This document shows positions 32,161 to 41,228 of a stretch of DNA of 64,000 nt, in pieces. The notes beneath the pieces are model-generated. The model ran no database searches, was not told the DNA's origin, and was given only the letters and a program-made list of their open reading frames with translations. Location: assembly GCA_040901765.1 (NCBI GenBank), contig JBBDYG010000089.1, positions 29,857-93,856 on the forward strand. Reading direction: 5' to 3'. This DNA comes from JBBDYG01 sp040901765. GTDB taxonomy: Bacteria > Planctomycetota > Planctomycetia > Pirellulales > Lacipirellulaceae. Each line of letters starts with the position of its first letter. The stretch's first letter is position 1. A program made the position numbers and the translations under genes.

Positions 32161-33576
32161 TTAGCTATTGAGTTGAATCGCACGGACGATCTCATCGAGA
32201 TCGTTGCCAACTTGCACAGCGCGGTTGGCATAAGTCGCCCGGCTTACGCCGCGGCTCCCCAGCACGCGATTGAACTCCGCCTGGTCGGCCGTGTGATAAG
32301 CGACGGTCGCCGTCGGATCTTTAAGCTGATGGCCGGTAAGGATGCACACCACCCGCTCGTCAGGTGAGACGATTCCCTGTTCGCGCAACAGCTTCGCACC
32401 GGCGACGCTGGCAGCGCTGGCCGGTTCGCAGCCGAAGCCGCTGGCCCCCACTTGCGCTTTTGCATCAAGCATCTCTTGATCGCTAACCTCTCGCACGACT
32501 CCGTCGCAACACTCCAGCGCCCGTAGGCACTTGAACAGGTTTACCGGCCGATTGATCTCGATGGCGCTTGCAATCGTCGAGGCCCGCCGCGCCGCGCTGT
32601 CGAGCTCGGCGTAGTATCCGTCGACGATTTGCATATTGGGCTGGCCGGAATTCCAGCGCAACCCGCGCCGCTCGTAAAGTTCGTAGAGCGTGTTCGCACC
32701 AGCGGCGTTAATGACCGCCAGCCGCGGGATGCGGTCGATAAGCCCCAATTCGTGCAACTCGTGGAACGCTTTGCCGAACGCGCTGCTGTTGCCTAAATTG
32801 CCGCCCGGCACAACGATCCAATCCGGCACTTCCCAGTCAAGGCTTTCCAACACGCGATACATGATCGTCTTCTGCCCTTCCAGTCGAAAGGGGTTGACGC
32901 TGTTCACCAAGTAGATGCCCAGTTGTTTACTGACCTGCTGCACCCGCAGCATGGCATCGTCGAAGTCGCCCGCGATTTGCATCGTCAAAGCGCCATAGTC
33001 GAGCGCTTGCGACAGCTTGCCATAGGAGATTTTGCCAGTGCCGATAAAGATGATCGCCTGCATCAGCTTGCTCACGCAGCAGTAGAGAGCGAGCGAAGCG
33101 CTGGTATTGCCGGTCGAGGCACAGGCGGCCCGTTTGGCGCCGATCCGATGGGCGTGCGTAAAGGCTGCGGTCATTCCGTTGTCTTTGAAACTGCCGGAGG
33201 GATTCATCCCCTCGTATTGCAACAGCAGGCGGCCAGGCCTGACACCGACATACGCGGCGACGCCGTCGGACGGAAGGAGCGGCGTCTGTCCCTCCCCGAC
33301 CGTGACGACATACTCCGGGAGAGTGAATGGGAGCAGCTCGCGGAATCGCCAGACCCCGCTCCGGCAGAGCGGCTCATTGCGGCGTGCCCACTTTTGCTCG
33401 AAAAACCGCAAAGAATCGGGGACCGGAAGCGAATCCCACTCGTAGGCGACATCAAGCAGCGAGCCGCACCGATCGCACGTCGTGCGGACTTCTCCCACAT
33501 CGTATGTAGCCCCGCAACCAGGCAAAATGCAACGCTGGTACGCCAGTTCAGTCTTCGTTCGCGTGACCGTTGCCAA
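32161..33576 (-). CDS. thrC: Threonine synthase
   Basis: Threonine synthase forms threonine from phosphohomoserine with PLP. The 471-residue protein has an N-terminal zinc-ribbon-like part (Cys16, Cys21, Cys33, Cys36) often seen in the archaeal-type enzyme, then the PLP lysine in NPSGSFKDNGMTAA (near residue 120), followed by ASTGNTSASLALYC and VPGGNLGNSSAFGKA. The annotated first codon is TTG 33576, with CTG 33588 as another possibility; there is no ATG before the zinc ribbon. It probably shares an operon with dapB. Confidence 0.93.
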   Translation of the reverse strand: MATVTRTKTELAYQRCILPGCGATYDVGEVRTTCDRCGSLLDVAYEWDSLPVPDSLRFFEQKWARRNEPLCRSGVWRFRELLPFTLPEYVVTVGEGQTPLLPSDGVAAYVGVRPGRLLLQYEGMNPSGSFKDNGMTAAFTHAHRIGAKRAACASTGNTSASLALYCCVSKLMQAIIFIGTGKISYGKLSQALDYGALTMQIAGDFDDAMLRVQQVSKQLGIYLVNSVNPFRLEGQKTIMYRVLESLDWEVPDWIVVPGGNLGNSSAFGKAFHELHELGLIDRIPRLAVINAAGANTLYELYERRGLRWNSGQPNMQIVDGYYAELDSAARRASTIASAIEINRPVNLFKCLRALECCDGVVREVSDQEMLDAKAQVGASGFGCEPASAASVAGAKLLREQGIVSPDERVVCILTGHQLKDPTATVAYHTADQAEFNRVLGSRGVSRATYANRAVQVGNDLDEIVRAIQLNS

Positions 33577-33710
33577 GGCGCGTCTCAGCTTTAAAAAGGA
33601 CGGTTTTGGGTGACTGCTGTTGCACTAAGCATTTACTGCGGAACAACTTATCGACATTCTACTGTGCAAAACCACGGTTCGCAACAAAGGCCGGGAGCGG
33701 GGCATTCTAG

Positions 33711-33749
33711 TTGAACTTAGTAGACGTACGCTTAAAATCCGCTTAAAAT
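33711..33749 (+). promoter_or_regulatory. Candidate promoter of the DksA-like operon
   Basis: TTGAAC (33711-33716), a 16-base spacer and TAAAAT (33733-33738) form a fair sigma-70-type promoter. A second TAAAAT (33744-33749) is part of a repeated CGCTTAAAAT. The start codon of the first gene is at 33815. The rest of the 238-base spacer to thrC shows nothing else. Confidence 0.5.
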
Positions 33750-33814
33750 AGCGAGTCTAGCCGCAACGCAGCGTTCGACGCACTAGCGGCGGTCGTTTCC
33801 ATTGGAGATCCTCG

Positions 33815-34183
33815 ATGAAGAAAGCGGAATCTGATCTGTATAGAGAGCGCCTCTTGCTGCTGCGGTCTCGATTGCGCGGAGATGTTTCGGCGATGGCCGA
33901 TGTGGCGCTGCGGAAAGCGGGCATGCAAGGGGCCGATTCCTCCGCCATGCCGATCCACATGGCCGAACTTGGCAGCGATAACTTTGAGCAGGAGTTTACG
34001 CTCAGTCTCATGCAGACAGAAGAGGATACGTTAGGTCTTATTGAGGAAGCGCTGATCCGCATTGAGGATGGCGATTACGGCAAGTGCATCGAATGCGACA
34101 GTGGAATCCCCAAGATGCGCCTCAACGCCCTGCCCTTCACGCCCCTGTGCATCCGCTGCGCGGAGAAGCTGGAAAGCCACTAA
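33815..34183 (+). CDS. TraR/DksA-family zinc-finger protein
   Basis: A 122-residue DksA/TraR-type regulator that binds RNA polymerase. It has an N-terminal coiled coil (residues 5-30 and 60-85) and a C-terminal C4 zinc finger: CIECDSGIPKMRLNALPFTPLCIRCAEKLE (Cys93, Cys96, Cys114, Cys117). In DksA the coiled-coil tip carries DxxDxA; here the tip region ADSSAMPIHMAELGSDN is different. It is the first gene of a probable operon with DUF4058 and lspA, an arrangement in which the DksA-like gene and lspA also occur together in other planctomycetes. Confidence 0.88.
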   Translation: MKKAESDLYRERLLLLRSRLRGDVSAMADVALRKAGMQGADSSAMPIHMAELGSDNFEQEFTLSLMQTEEDTLGLIEEALIRIEDGDYGKCIECDSGIPKMRLNALPFTPLCIRCAEKLESH

Positions 34184-34207
34184 GTTGCCGAACACGGAGA
34201 GTGGAAG

Positions 34208-34969
34208 ATGTCTGTACACGATTGGACGCGGGTGGAAGCGGGTATCTTCCATGATTTCCACACCGCTTGGATAGGGGAAATCCGATCGGCTCTCAACGAG
34301 GGTCTGTTGCCCGAGGGCTACTATGCTTTAGCGGAGCAACACGTGGGTCGTTCGGTAGCAGATATTTTGACCCTTCATGCTCGGCCTGAATCTTCGGAGT
34401 CGCCGGCGTACGCGTCCCACTCGGGAGGAACGGCGCTCGCCGAGGCGCCGCCCAAAGTTCGACGGCGGGAAATGATCCAGCCGGCCGGGTTTTTCCGACG
34501 ACGAACACTGACAATTCGCCACGTGAGTGGCCATCGCGCGGTTGCTATTCTGGAGATCGTCTCACCTTCGAACAAGGATCGTCGAGAGCACGTTCACGAT
34601 TTCGCAGAAAAAGCGGTGAGCGCTCTGGATCACGGCGTCAACGTACTTGTGGTGGACTTGTTCCCGCCAGGTCCACACGACCCGCACGGAATGCATGGCG
34701 TGATTCGCCCCATGTTGGACCTCTCCGACGAGCCATACGATCTGCCGGAAAATGAGCAATTAACGCTCGCTAGCTATGCGGTGGGAAATGGAGTTGAAAT
34801 CTTTCTGGAGCATCTGGCCCCAGGGGCTGCGCTCGCGAAAATGCCACTGTTTCTAAGTTCGGAACGTTATATCAACGCGCCGCTCGAATCGACCTACGAA
34901 TCGGCCTACCGCGGCATGCCCGCGTTTTGGCGCGATGTTCTCGAAGGACGTTTGCCTGATGTGGGCTAG
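34208..34969 (+). CDS. DUF4058 family protein
   Basis: A 253-residue protein of the DUF4058 family, common in cyanobacteria and planctomycetes, function unknown. Features are HDWTRVEAGIFHDFHTAWI at the N-terminus, VAILEIVSPSNKDRREHVHDFAEKAVSALDHGVNVLVVDLFPPG in the centre, and a C-terminal YESAYRGMPAFWRDVLEGRLPD. The ILEIVSPSNK block is similar to the PD-(D/E)XK core of Uma2 proteins, so a nuclease-like fold is possible (inference). It is the second gene of the DksA-like/lspA cluster. Confidence 0.85.
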   Translation: MSVHDWTRVEAGIFHDFHTAWIGEIRSALNEGLLPEGYYALAEQHVGRSVADILTLHARPESSESPAYASHSGGTALAEAPPKVRRREMIQPAGFFRRRTLTIRHVSGHRAVAILEIVSPSNKDRREHVHDFAEKAVSALDHGVNVLVVDLFPPGPHDPHGMHGVIRPMLDLSDEPYDLPENEQLTLASYAVGNGVEIFLEHLAPGAALAKMPLFLSSERYINAPLESTYESAYRGMPAFWRDVLEGRLPDVG

Positions 34970-35039
34970 CGCGAGGACCGAGCAGCATCTCAAATCTGGT
35001 CGAATGGCAAAAGCTACCTCTTGCAACTAGTCCCGCCGA

Positions 35040-35591
35040 ATGGAATCTCTTCCCCCCGTTCCATTACAACGTTACATCCTGTTCGCTTCCATTGCGGCGA
35101 TCGGCTGCGCCGCGGACTTGGCAACCAAGTCGTTCGCTTTTTCACGGCTTTCGTGGGGCCAGGTGCATTGGGTTTGGCCCGAGCATGTCGGTTTCCAGCT
35201 TAGCCTCAACGAGGGCGCGCTCTTCGGCATGGGGCAAGGCAAGGTCTGGTGGTTCGCCGTCCTGAGTGTGGTTGCCGCCATCGCTATTCCGGTTTGGTTA
35301 TTCGTTTACCGTGCGGCGAACGACTGGTTGTTGACCGTCGCGCTGGGGGCAGTGACGGGCGGCATCTTTGGCAATCTTTACGACCGGCTTGGCATGCACG
35401 GTGTTATTTGGCCGTGGCCGCCGGAGCGCGCCGGACTGCCCGCCTACGCGGTCCGAGACTGGATACTTTGGCAGTACAACGATCAGTGGCGCTGGCCGAA
35501 CTTCAATATCGCCGACTCCCTGCTCGTTGTGGGAGCGGGGGCAATACTTCTCCGCGCGATGCGTGCCGAGTCACCCGAGAAGACTCAATAG
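35040..35591 (+). CDS. lspA: Lipoprotein signal peptidase
   Basis: Signal peptidase II cleaves the signal peptide of lipidated prolipoproteins in the inner membrane. The 183-residue protein has four helices, the Asn in LSLNEGALFG, GGIFGNLYDRLG, and the two catalytic aspartates in AVRDWI (near residue 139) and NIADSLL (near 160). The loop between helices 3 and 4 has an insert of about 20 residues (WPWPPERAGLPAY). Start ATG 35040 is 70 bases after the DUF4058 stop. It can process the HMA lipoprotein in this window. Confidence 0.93.
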   Translation: MESLPPVPLQRYILFASIAAIGCAADLATKSFAFSRLSWGQVHWVWPEHVGFQLSLNEGALFGMGQGKVWWFAVLSVVAAIAIPVWLFVYRAANDWLLTVALGAVTGGIFGNLYDRLGMHGVIWPWPPERAGLPAYAVRDWILWQYNDQWRWPNFNIADSLLVVGAGAILLRAMRAESPEKTQ

Positions 35592-35637
35592 CGGCATCGG
35601 GCGGCCGCGTGGTTGAGATGGACCTCAACTGAATTCG

Positions 35638-36642
35638 CTATTGCGCGGACGACTTGGTCCCGCTCGGCGAGCCACCGATCGGGATGCCCGCGGGCAACGG
35701 CCGGGCTGCCGTCGCATAACCGCGCTGGAACAGCGCTTCTTTCATCGCGCGGAATTGCGGGAAGCTATCGGGGTAGACCCAAATGGTGATCGTCGTGCGC
35801 TCGGGGGCAAACCGAGCCAGGCGAGCGAACAATTCCGAACCTTCCATCAACGATTGCTCAACGGGTTCACCAATTTGCGCCGAAGTGGGCACGAGTTGCC
35901 AGCGTGCCAATTGCACAAGGGTTGCGGTTCCCCGACCCGGCACTGCGAGCTGGGTTTTTCGCAGGAAGTAGCGCAGGCGAAAGTCTCCGATCGGGCCGAT
36001 CGTGTTGGAGGCCTCCGTTTGATTGTCGAGTCGCCATAAATTCTGTTTAGCGTCGGTCTGAAACGCCTCAAGCAACTGATCGAGCGGAATGAAAGCAACA
36101 TGGCCGCTTGCCAGGCGCAAGTGTACTTCATCGCCGCTCACGGTTTCCGCCAGCGGCGTCGGCAAGCTCTTGACTTGTTCCACCTCGGAGGTCACGTCGA
36201 TCATGCCCAACTCGCGCCGGCTTAAATCCTCGAGCTTGATATTTGCTTCCGCAAGCTGGCGGCGCAGGTCGAAGTCTTGCTGCTCCTCGGCGCTAAGATC
36301 CTTTCGCTGCCGCTCGATCTCGGCAGACACGGCGGAGACTAAAGTTTGCAATCGCATCCGTTCGCTATCGCGTCGAACCGATTCTAGATGCATGTTTGCG
36401 GTCCGCTGAATGATTTCCTCGACGTCGGCACGAGATTTAGCCGCTTGATGAACCGCCGCTTTTAGTTCCGCCGCACCTGGCCCGGCGAGTTTCGCAGGCT
36501 CGTCCTTTGCGGAGACCGGCGTCAACGCGGCGCGCGCACCCACAACCATCACCAACAGGATCAGAATCCCGACGATGTTGGCGACCACGTCGAGAAACGA
36601 GTCTTGGCCAACCGCTTCTTCCTCTTCATCTTGGCGTCGCAT
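35638..36642 (-). CDS. Single-pass stator partner protein (ExbD-like), gene 3
   Basis: A 334-residue protein with an N-terminal acidic stretch (QDEEEEAVGQD), then one helix, DSFLDVVANIVGILILLVMVVGARA (about residues 14-38). The Asp in FLDVV is placed as the proton-carrying Asp of ExbD/TolR. A coiled coil follows (about 55-150), then a periplasmic domain ending near RGYATAARPLP. ATG 36642 is preceded by the 3' end of gene 2, which it overlaps by 17 bases. With the channel protein (38638-40230) and gene 2 it forms a three-gene stator-like operon. Confidence 0.8.
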   Translation of the reverse strand: MRRQDEEEEAVGQDSFLDVVANIVGILILLVMVVGARAALTPVSAKDEPAKLAGPGAAELKAAVHQAAKSRADVEEIIQRTANMHLESVRRDSERMRLQTLVSAVSAEIERQRKDLSAEEQQDFDLRRQLAEANIKLEDLSRRELGMIDVTSEVEQVKSLPTPLAETVSGDEVHLRLASGHVAFIPLDQLLEAFQTDAKQNLWRLDNQTEASNTIGPIGDFRLRYFLRKTQLAVPGRGTATLVQLARWQLVPTSAQIGEPVEQSLMEGSELFARLARFAPERTTITIWVYPDSFPQFRAMKEALFQRGYATAARPLPAGIPIGGSPSGTKSSAQ

Positions 36643-38641
36643 GGCTCGGCTGGTCCGTCCGTTGGGCGGTGTCGCTCGCGCGTACTTCGACACCGCTGTT
36701 GCGAAGGAGTTGCGTAAGCTCGGCGGCCCGTCGTTCGCCGCCGGGCGCCACATTGAGCACGAGAATCGGCTTCCAATACAGGCCGTTGCCCGCAATGCCC
36801 CACTGTTCCATGTGCTCCCATAGCCCAGACACAAACGTTTCGACTGGAATTGTTCGAGCCGCGTTCACGGAAAGCATTTTCCCAACCGGGTCTTGAACGA
36901 CCGGGCCGGTCTGGACACGGTCGGGCAAGATCGCGATTTGTTCCGCACGGACAACCACCTGCACGGTGCGGCGGATAGCCACGTTGGAAGGGGTCGCGTC
37001 GCGAATCGCCCAATCCTTGCCGCGGTTTCGGGCGGCTTTGGGTGTAATGTCGAGACTCGCCGAGGCTCCGCTAGTATCCCCGCCCGGCCCGCTGGACGCG
37101 CTTTGGGAAGCAACGGGTGAACCGTCTGCGGCTGCGGACTGCATCCCCATTTGGCTGCCTTGAGCACCGCCAGCCGCGCCGGCTTGAGAGTTTTCGGACG
37201 TTGATCCGCCTCCTTGAGTGGGACTTTCGCCGGCTTGCTGCGGGGAACCCCCTGGTCCGCCGCGCTGCGCTGCGAGCTTTGCGTCGCTGCCCTGCCCAGC
37301 CTCTGACGGGGCGTCAGCGCTTCCGGATGCAGTTCCGTCCAATTCGTCAGAAGGAGTTGCGGCCGGCCCGTTTCCGCCGCCAAGTCGACCGGCTGTGGAA
37401 TCGCCTCCGCTGGCGCCACCGTGGACGAGCGCCGGACCTGAAAACGCCCCCGCTGGCGACGATTCGGTGGCGACCATTTCCGCAAGTCCCGTCTGGCCAC
37501 CGGGCGACACTCCGCCGTGGACGCCGATGTCGGCATTCGACGGTGTAATTCCATCGGAGCCGGCCCCGTCGCCGATCCCTGGTTGGTCGTTCGAGCCAAA
37601 CCCGGTGCCCGAACCTTCATTCGGTCCCCCGCTCGCATAACCTTCGCCCGAGCCGTTTGTGTCCTCTTCCTCGATATCGAACGATCCACCGGCCGTTCCA
37701 TAGGCTTTGGGTGCGGCCTCGGCAAGCAATTGCCGCCGTGCCCGCGCCTCATCAATGGCTCGCTGCTCCCGCCGCGTCAGTTCCGGGTTGGGTGCTGGAT
37801 AGGTGAGGTTCCAATCGCCGTCGACCAACTCGTAGCCGAAGTCCGCTTCCCACCCGCGAAGGGCCGCTCGGACCTTATAGTACGCGCCGACCCCATTGGG
37901 ACGAACGAGGATCAATGGATACGGTTCGACATCGTCGCCGTTGGCACCGGTGGAATTTGCCGCCAGTATGTATTCCCGCGCCGCGCGCATCGCCGCGGCC
38001 AACGGGTTCCCCGCGCCCAGCGGCGCCTGAAAATCGGCCGGCTGAAGTTCCACACCTTCGGGCTGAAGAATTACGCGGTCCTCCCTGCACTCGACATAGA
38101 TGGTCGGGCGATGGGTTCCGTTGCGGCCTTCGTAGGGCACAATCGCATACGACTTTCCCTTCCCACGCTGCTCCTCCTGAAGCTGATCGATCCGCTCCTG
38201 TAGCTCGTCGGATAGCCGATTTATCCGTGCAAGCTCGCTTTGAGCTTGAGCGCGATCATCGGTGTGCTCGCTGGCCATTGCCTCCAATTCCATGGCGGCG
38301 ATTTGCAGCGTGCCCAGCTCATCCTTCAGCCGTCGCATGTGGTCTTCGAGATGGCTGAGCCGGGCCTGATCCTCGCGCATCCGGGCCGTCGCGGTCGAGC
38401 GTACCGTCTCCAATTGCGCGGTGTACTGCTGAATCTCCACAAGCTGGCTGGCCGTCTTCGGTGGCGGGTCGTTCTTCGCCGCGCTCGCCTGTCGCACGGC
38501 TTCCTGCTTCGACACGCGGTCGTTTCCGGCCTTGGTGAGTCCCATCAGCAGTACTAGCAGCGCACCCATCAAGCACAGGAGCACCGCCAGAAAGGGAAAC
38601 AGCGAGAAATTGTCAGATGAATCGCGCGCGGCACGGCTCAT
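36626..38641 (-). CDS. Single-pass coiled-coil protein with a Gly/Ser-rich region, gene 2
   Basis: A 671-residue protein. One helix near the N-terminus (FSLFPFLAVLLCLMGALLVLLMG, about residues 12-34) is followed by a coiled coil of about 120 residues (50-165), a globular part with YAIVPYEGRNGTHRPTIYVECR, a Gly/Ser/Ala-rich region (about 320-540), and a C-terminal domain with VVVRAEQIAILPDRV and PILVLNVAPGGERRAAEL. It starts in an ATGA overlap with the channel gene. It looks like a partner of the channel, with its bulk in the periplasm. No catalytic motif is seen. Confidence 0.75.
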   Translation of the reverse strand: MSRAARDSSDNFSLFPFLAVLLCLMGALLVLLMGLTKAGNDRVSKQEAVRQASAAKNDPPPKTASQLVEIQQYTAQLETVRSTATARMREDQARLSHLEDHMRRLKDELGTLQIAAMELEAMASEHTDDRAQAQSELARINRLSDELQERIDQLQEEQRGKGKSYAIVPYEGRNGTHRPTIYVECREDRVILQPEGVELQPADFQAPLGAGNPLAAAMRAAREYILAANSTGANGDDVEPYPLILVRPNGVGAYYKVRAALRGWEADFGYELVDGDWNLTYPAPNPELTRREQRAIDEARARRQLLAEAAPKAYGTAGGSFDIEEEDTNGSGEGYASGGPNEGSGTGFGSNDQPGIGDGAGSDGITPSNADIGVHGGVSPGGQTGLAEMVATESSPAGAFSGPALVHGGASGGDSTAGRLGGGNGPAATPSDELDGTASGSADAPSEAGQGSDAKLAAQRGGPGGSPQQAGESPTQGGGSTSENSQAGAAGGAQGSQMGMQSAAADGSPVASQSASSGPGGDTSGASASLDITPKAARNRGKDWAIRDATPSNVAIRRTVQVVVRAEQIAILPDRVQTGPVVQDPVGKMLSVNAARTIPVETFVSGLWEHMEQWGIAGNGLYWKPILVLNVAPGGERRAAELTQLLRNSGVEVRASDTAQRTDQPSHATPR

Positions 38642-40230
38642 GCGGCTTGACTCTTACGAGAACTCGGATCGACCTCAATGATCGTGCGCGGCGCCGGCTC
38701 GCGTCCCACCCGAGCGCACAGAAGCTGGATCGCGGCTGACAGGCTGAGCAGCGTCTCCTCGAAATTGTGAGCGCGACCGAGTGAAGAGAGATTGCTGTTC
38801 AAGGTCTCCTCGAGTTGCTTGACCTGGCCCGTCGCATCGACGACCTTCAGCAATATTTCGCCCTGCTGGACAAGCTGCTCTTGGTGCTCGATGGTGGCAC
38901 CAGCCGCCGCCACGAGGGCGACTTGCATTTCCTTGAGCAAGTCTTCGCTCCGTCGGATGAGTTTTTCCTGCCGATCGGCGGCCACCACCATTGCTTCGCC
39001 CAGGGCCGCTTCCACCTCTCCCAAGTGTTTGCGATTCTCGCGGGCCAGTTCGTCCTCCGCAGCGGTGAGTAGCTCGCCGTGCTTTTGCAAGGCCTCCACG
39101 AGCAATTCCGCCATCTTCTCCAGGCCGTCGCGGAGCTGGCCGATCATTTGGCCCGAACCGCGAGAGATTTCTTGCGCGTGCTGAGCGACGCCCTTGTTCA
39201 ATGCGTCGACCTGCCGCTCCACCGATTGATCGAGAAGCTGCAAATGCTGCTGCTGTCCATGCGCCAGCGTGGCCGCGTGCTCGCGCAAGCTCTTGGAAAG
39301 TGACTCGTCCAAAACCTTCCCGGTAGACGAGGTAACGAGCGACCACTGCTGATGCGTTTCGTCGATCGTGGTTTTCCACAGTTGAATCTGACGGGCGGTC
39401 ACCGTTTCCACGGCTCGAATCACTTGATCCGACATGCGACGTATCGCCGCGACGTTCGGATCGTTGGATGACCCATCGAGTTGGAACCGCCCAATAATCT
39501 CCTGCTCGGTACGGCTGTTGACCGCCGACAGTAACCGATTCTCCACGCGTTCGGCGCAAAACTTGGTGAACATCAAAGCCATCGAAAGGGCCAACGCCAG
39601 CGCGGTCGTGTCGAATGCCACACCCAGGCCGGCGACCACTTTGGGCATCGACTCTTCGAGCGCCTGCGGGTTTAGCTCCGTGATGCCATCGGTGATGCCG
39701 ATGACTGTGCCCAAGAATCCTAGAATCGGAATCGCCCAGATGACAATGCGAACCAGGGCGTAGCCGCTCGAAGCCCGATCCAGATCGGCGTCTTCCAGAT
39801 GCCGCAAATGGGCTTCGATCGTGTCGGCGGAATCTTTGCGGCGCACGTGCTCAATCGCGTCTCGAATCCGCCGGACAAGGTAGGTTTCCTGCAGATAGCG
39901 TGGCAACGCGGCAAGCTCGTCGAGCATACTGCCGGCCGAACTGGCCGGCTGCCCACCCGTTGGTACCGCCGACAGCAGATCGCGACGCAGCGCGCCGAAT
40001 TCTCCGGTCAGCCAGAGCAATCGAAGCACCAAGGCCGCCAAGCCGATGAATCCAAACGCGACTTCGATCCGCTCGACGGGGTGCCCGATGCAGTATCGAA
40101 CCAGCATGGGACTATCGATATAGCCACTGCTAAGCAGAAGCTCGAAACCCAGATATGCCAGGCAGCCCCACAACAGAGGCAATCGAAGCAGCCAATCGCA
40201 GAACGACGAAATGCGCGACACAGCGGGCAT
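38638..40230 (-). CDS. MotA/TolQ/ExbB-type channel protein with a long tail, gene 1
   Basis: A 530-residue inner-membrane protein. Two helices lie near residues 15-33 and 55-75, then a cytoplasmic stretch, then the family core WAIPILGFLGTVIGITDGI (helix 3) and PKVVAGLGVAFDTTALALALSMALM (helix 4). From about residue 270 to the end there is a long coiled-coil tail (repeated Gln/Leu/Glu heptads such as QQQHLQLLDQSVERQVDALNK). ExbB and TolQ have no such tail; ZorA of the Zorya defence system does. Start ATG 40230 follows GGAAAGG. Its neighbours are two single-pass partner genes. Confidence 0.87.
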   Translation of the reverse strand: MPAVSRISSFCDWLLRLPLLWGCLAYLGFELLLSSGYIDSPMLVRYCIGHPVERIEVAFGFIGLAALVLRLLWLTGEFGALRRDLLSAVPTGGQPASSAGSMLDELAALPRYLQETYLVRRIRDAIEHVRRKDSADTIEAHLRHLEDADLDRASSGYALVRIVIWAIPILGFLGTVIGITDGITELNPQALEESMPKVVAGLGVAFDTTALALALSMALMFTKFCAERVENRLLSAVNSRTEQEIIGRFQLDGSSNDPNVAAIRRMSDQVIRAVETVTARQIQLWKTTIDETHQQWSLVTSSTGKVLDESLSKSLREHAATLAHGQQQHLQLLDQSVERQVDALNKGVAQHAQEISRGSGQMIGQLRDGLEKMAELLVEALQKHGELLTAAEDELARENRKHLGEVEAALGEAMVVAADRQEKLIRRSEDLLKEMQVALVAAAGATIEHQEQLVQQGEILLKVVDATGQVKQLEETLNSNLSSLGRAHNFEETLLSLSAAIQLLCARVGREPAPRTIIEVDPSSRKSQAA

Positions 40231-40437
<207 letters not shown>

Positions 40438-40476
40438 GAGACGCGCTAGGAGCGCGTCTCAAGCGAACGCGGCTAA
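40438..40476. repeat. Palindrome family F copy 1, partly cut by the gap
   Basis: GAGACGCGCTAGGAGCGCGTCTC (a hairpin) followed by AAGCGAACGCGGCTAA. The same tail and a similar core occur at 58529-58586. It overlaps the stop codon of queD (40473-40475 on the minus strand) and could end its transcription. The left part is lost in the gap. Confidence 0.75.
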
Positions 40477-40877
40477 TCGTTTCGCACCGTCGCATAGCAA
40501 TTGGGGGTTTCCCACAAGCGGGCTTCAACAATGGGAAATCCCGCGTCGCGAGTCACTTCGAAAATAACCCGTGCGATGTTCTCCGCCGTCGGGTTTACAT
40601 CCAGCAGGTAAAGCGGCTCGCCTAGCTTTTCGAGGGCTGAAATCGCCGGATCCTCGCGACAGAGGATCATCCGATGGTCGAGATTTTCGTCGATCCAGGT
40701 GCTGACAAACCGCTTGATGTCGCTGAAATCCATGACCATACCGCGGTGGTCAAGTTGCGGAGACTCGATCGTAATTACGGCCTTCCCGTTATGACCGTGC
40801 AGGTGCCGGCACTTGCCCTCGTAGTTCAGCAGCCGGTGCCCGTAGCAGAAATCGATTTCGCGTGTCACTCGATACAT
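40473..40877 (-). CDS. queD: 6-carboxytetrahydropterin synthase family protein
   Basis: A 134-residue QueD/PTPS-family enzyme, which acts on dihydroneopterin triphosphate in queuosine or pterin synthesis. The zinc histidines are in FCYGHRLLNY (His14) and CRHLHGHNGK (His25, His27), and the conserved VMDFSDIK and LDHRMIL motifs follow. The typical catalytic cysteine is in GKCRHLHGH. Glu127-like residues are in RLWETPNCYA. Start ATG 40877 fits. QueD is likely but related PTPS functions cannot be excluded; no other que gene is near. Confidence 0.88.
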   Translation of the reverse strand: MYRVTREIDFCYGHRLLNYEGKCRHLHGHNGKAVITIESPQLDHRGMVMDFSDIKRFVSTWIDENLDHRMILCREDPAISALEKLGEPLYLLDVNPTAENIARVIFEVTRDAGFPIVEARLWETPNCYATVRND

Positions 40878-40891
40878 AGCGGGCCTGCGCC

Positions 40892-40986
40892 GTAGGTCAG
40901 GCTTTCCAGCCTGACATGTGTTTTGCTTGCGTCAGGCTGGAAAGCCTGACGTACTGGCTCGCGTCAGGCTGGAAAGCCTGACCTAC
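40892..40986. repeat. Intergenic palindrome, family A copy 3 (three arms)
   Basis: GTAGGTCAGGCTTTCCAGCC, then two copies of GGCTGGAAAGCCTGAC-(G/C)TAC. The first arm pairs with either of the other two. Copy 3 thus looks like a palindrome with one arm duplicated. It lies upstream of queD's start on the other strand, between divergent genes. Confidence 0.85.
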
Positions 40987-41228
40987 TGCTGACTCTAGCG
41001 CCCCGCGAGGCGTTTCGCAACCGCCGTGAGCCAATTGGACGGGTGTTGCGGCCAATGCTGGCTCGTTCGGTTACCCGAAGAATTCTCCGCCTCGCACAAA
41101 AACACGTAATCAAACGCGTGCCAGCAGGGGAGAAGATGGCTATAATCAGGACTGGAATCGTCGCCGGCACCGGCCGGGGCTTTCTAGGGGCTGCCTCTTC
41201 GCACCGGCTTGGAACAGAGTTTACAACG

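Noticed and set aside
35638..40230. Calling the stator operon a Zorya system
   Set aside because: ZorC and ZorD or ZorE genes are absent and neither partner shows an OmpA-like peptidoglycan-binding domain; only the channel resembles ZorA.
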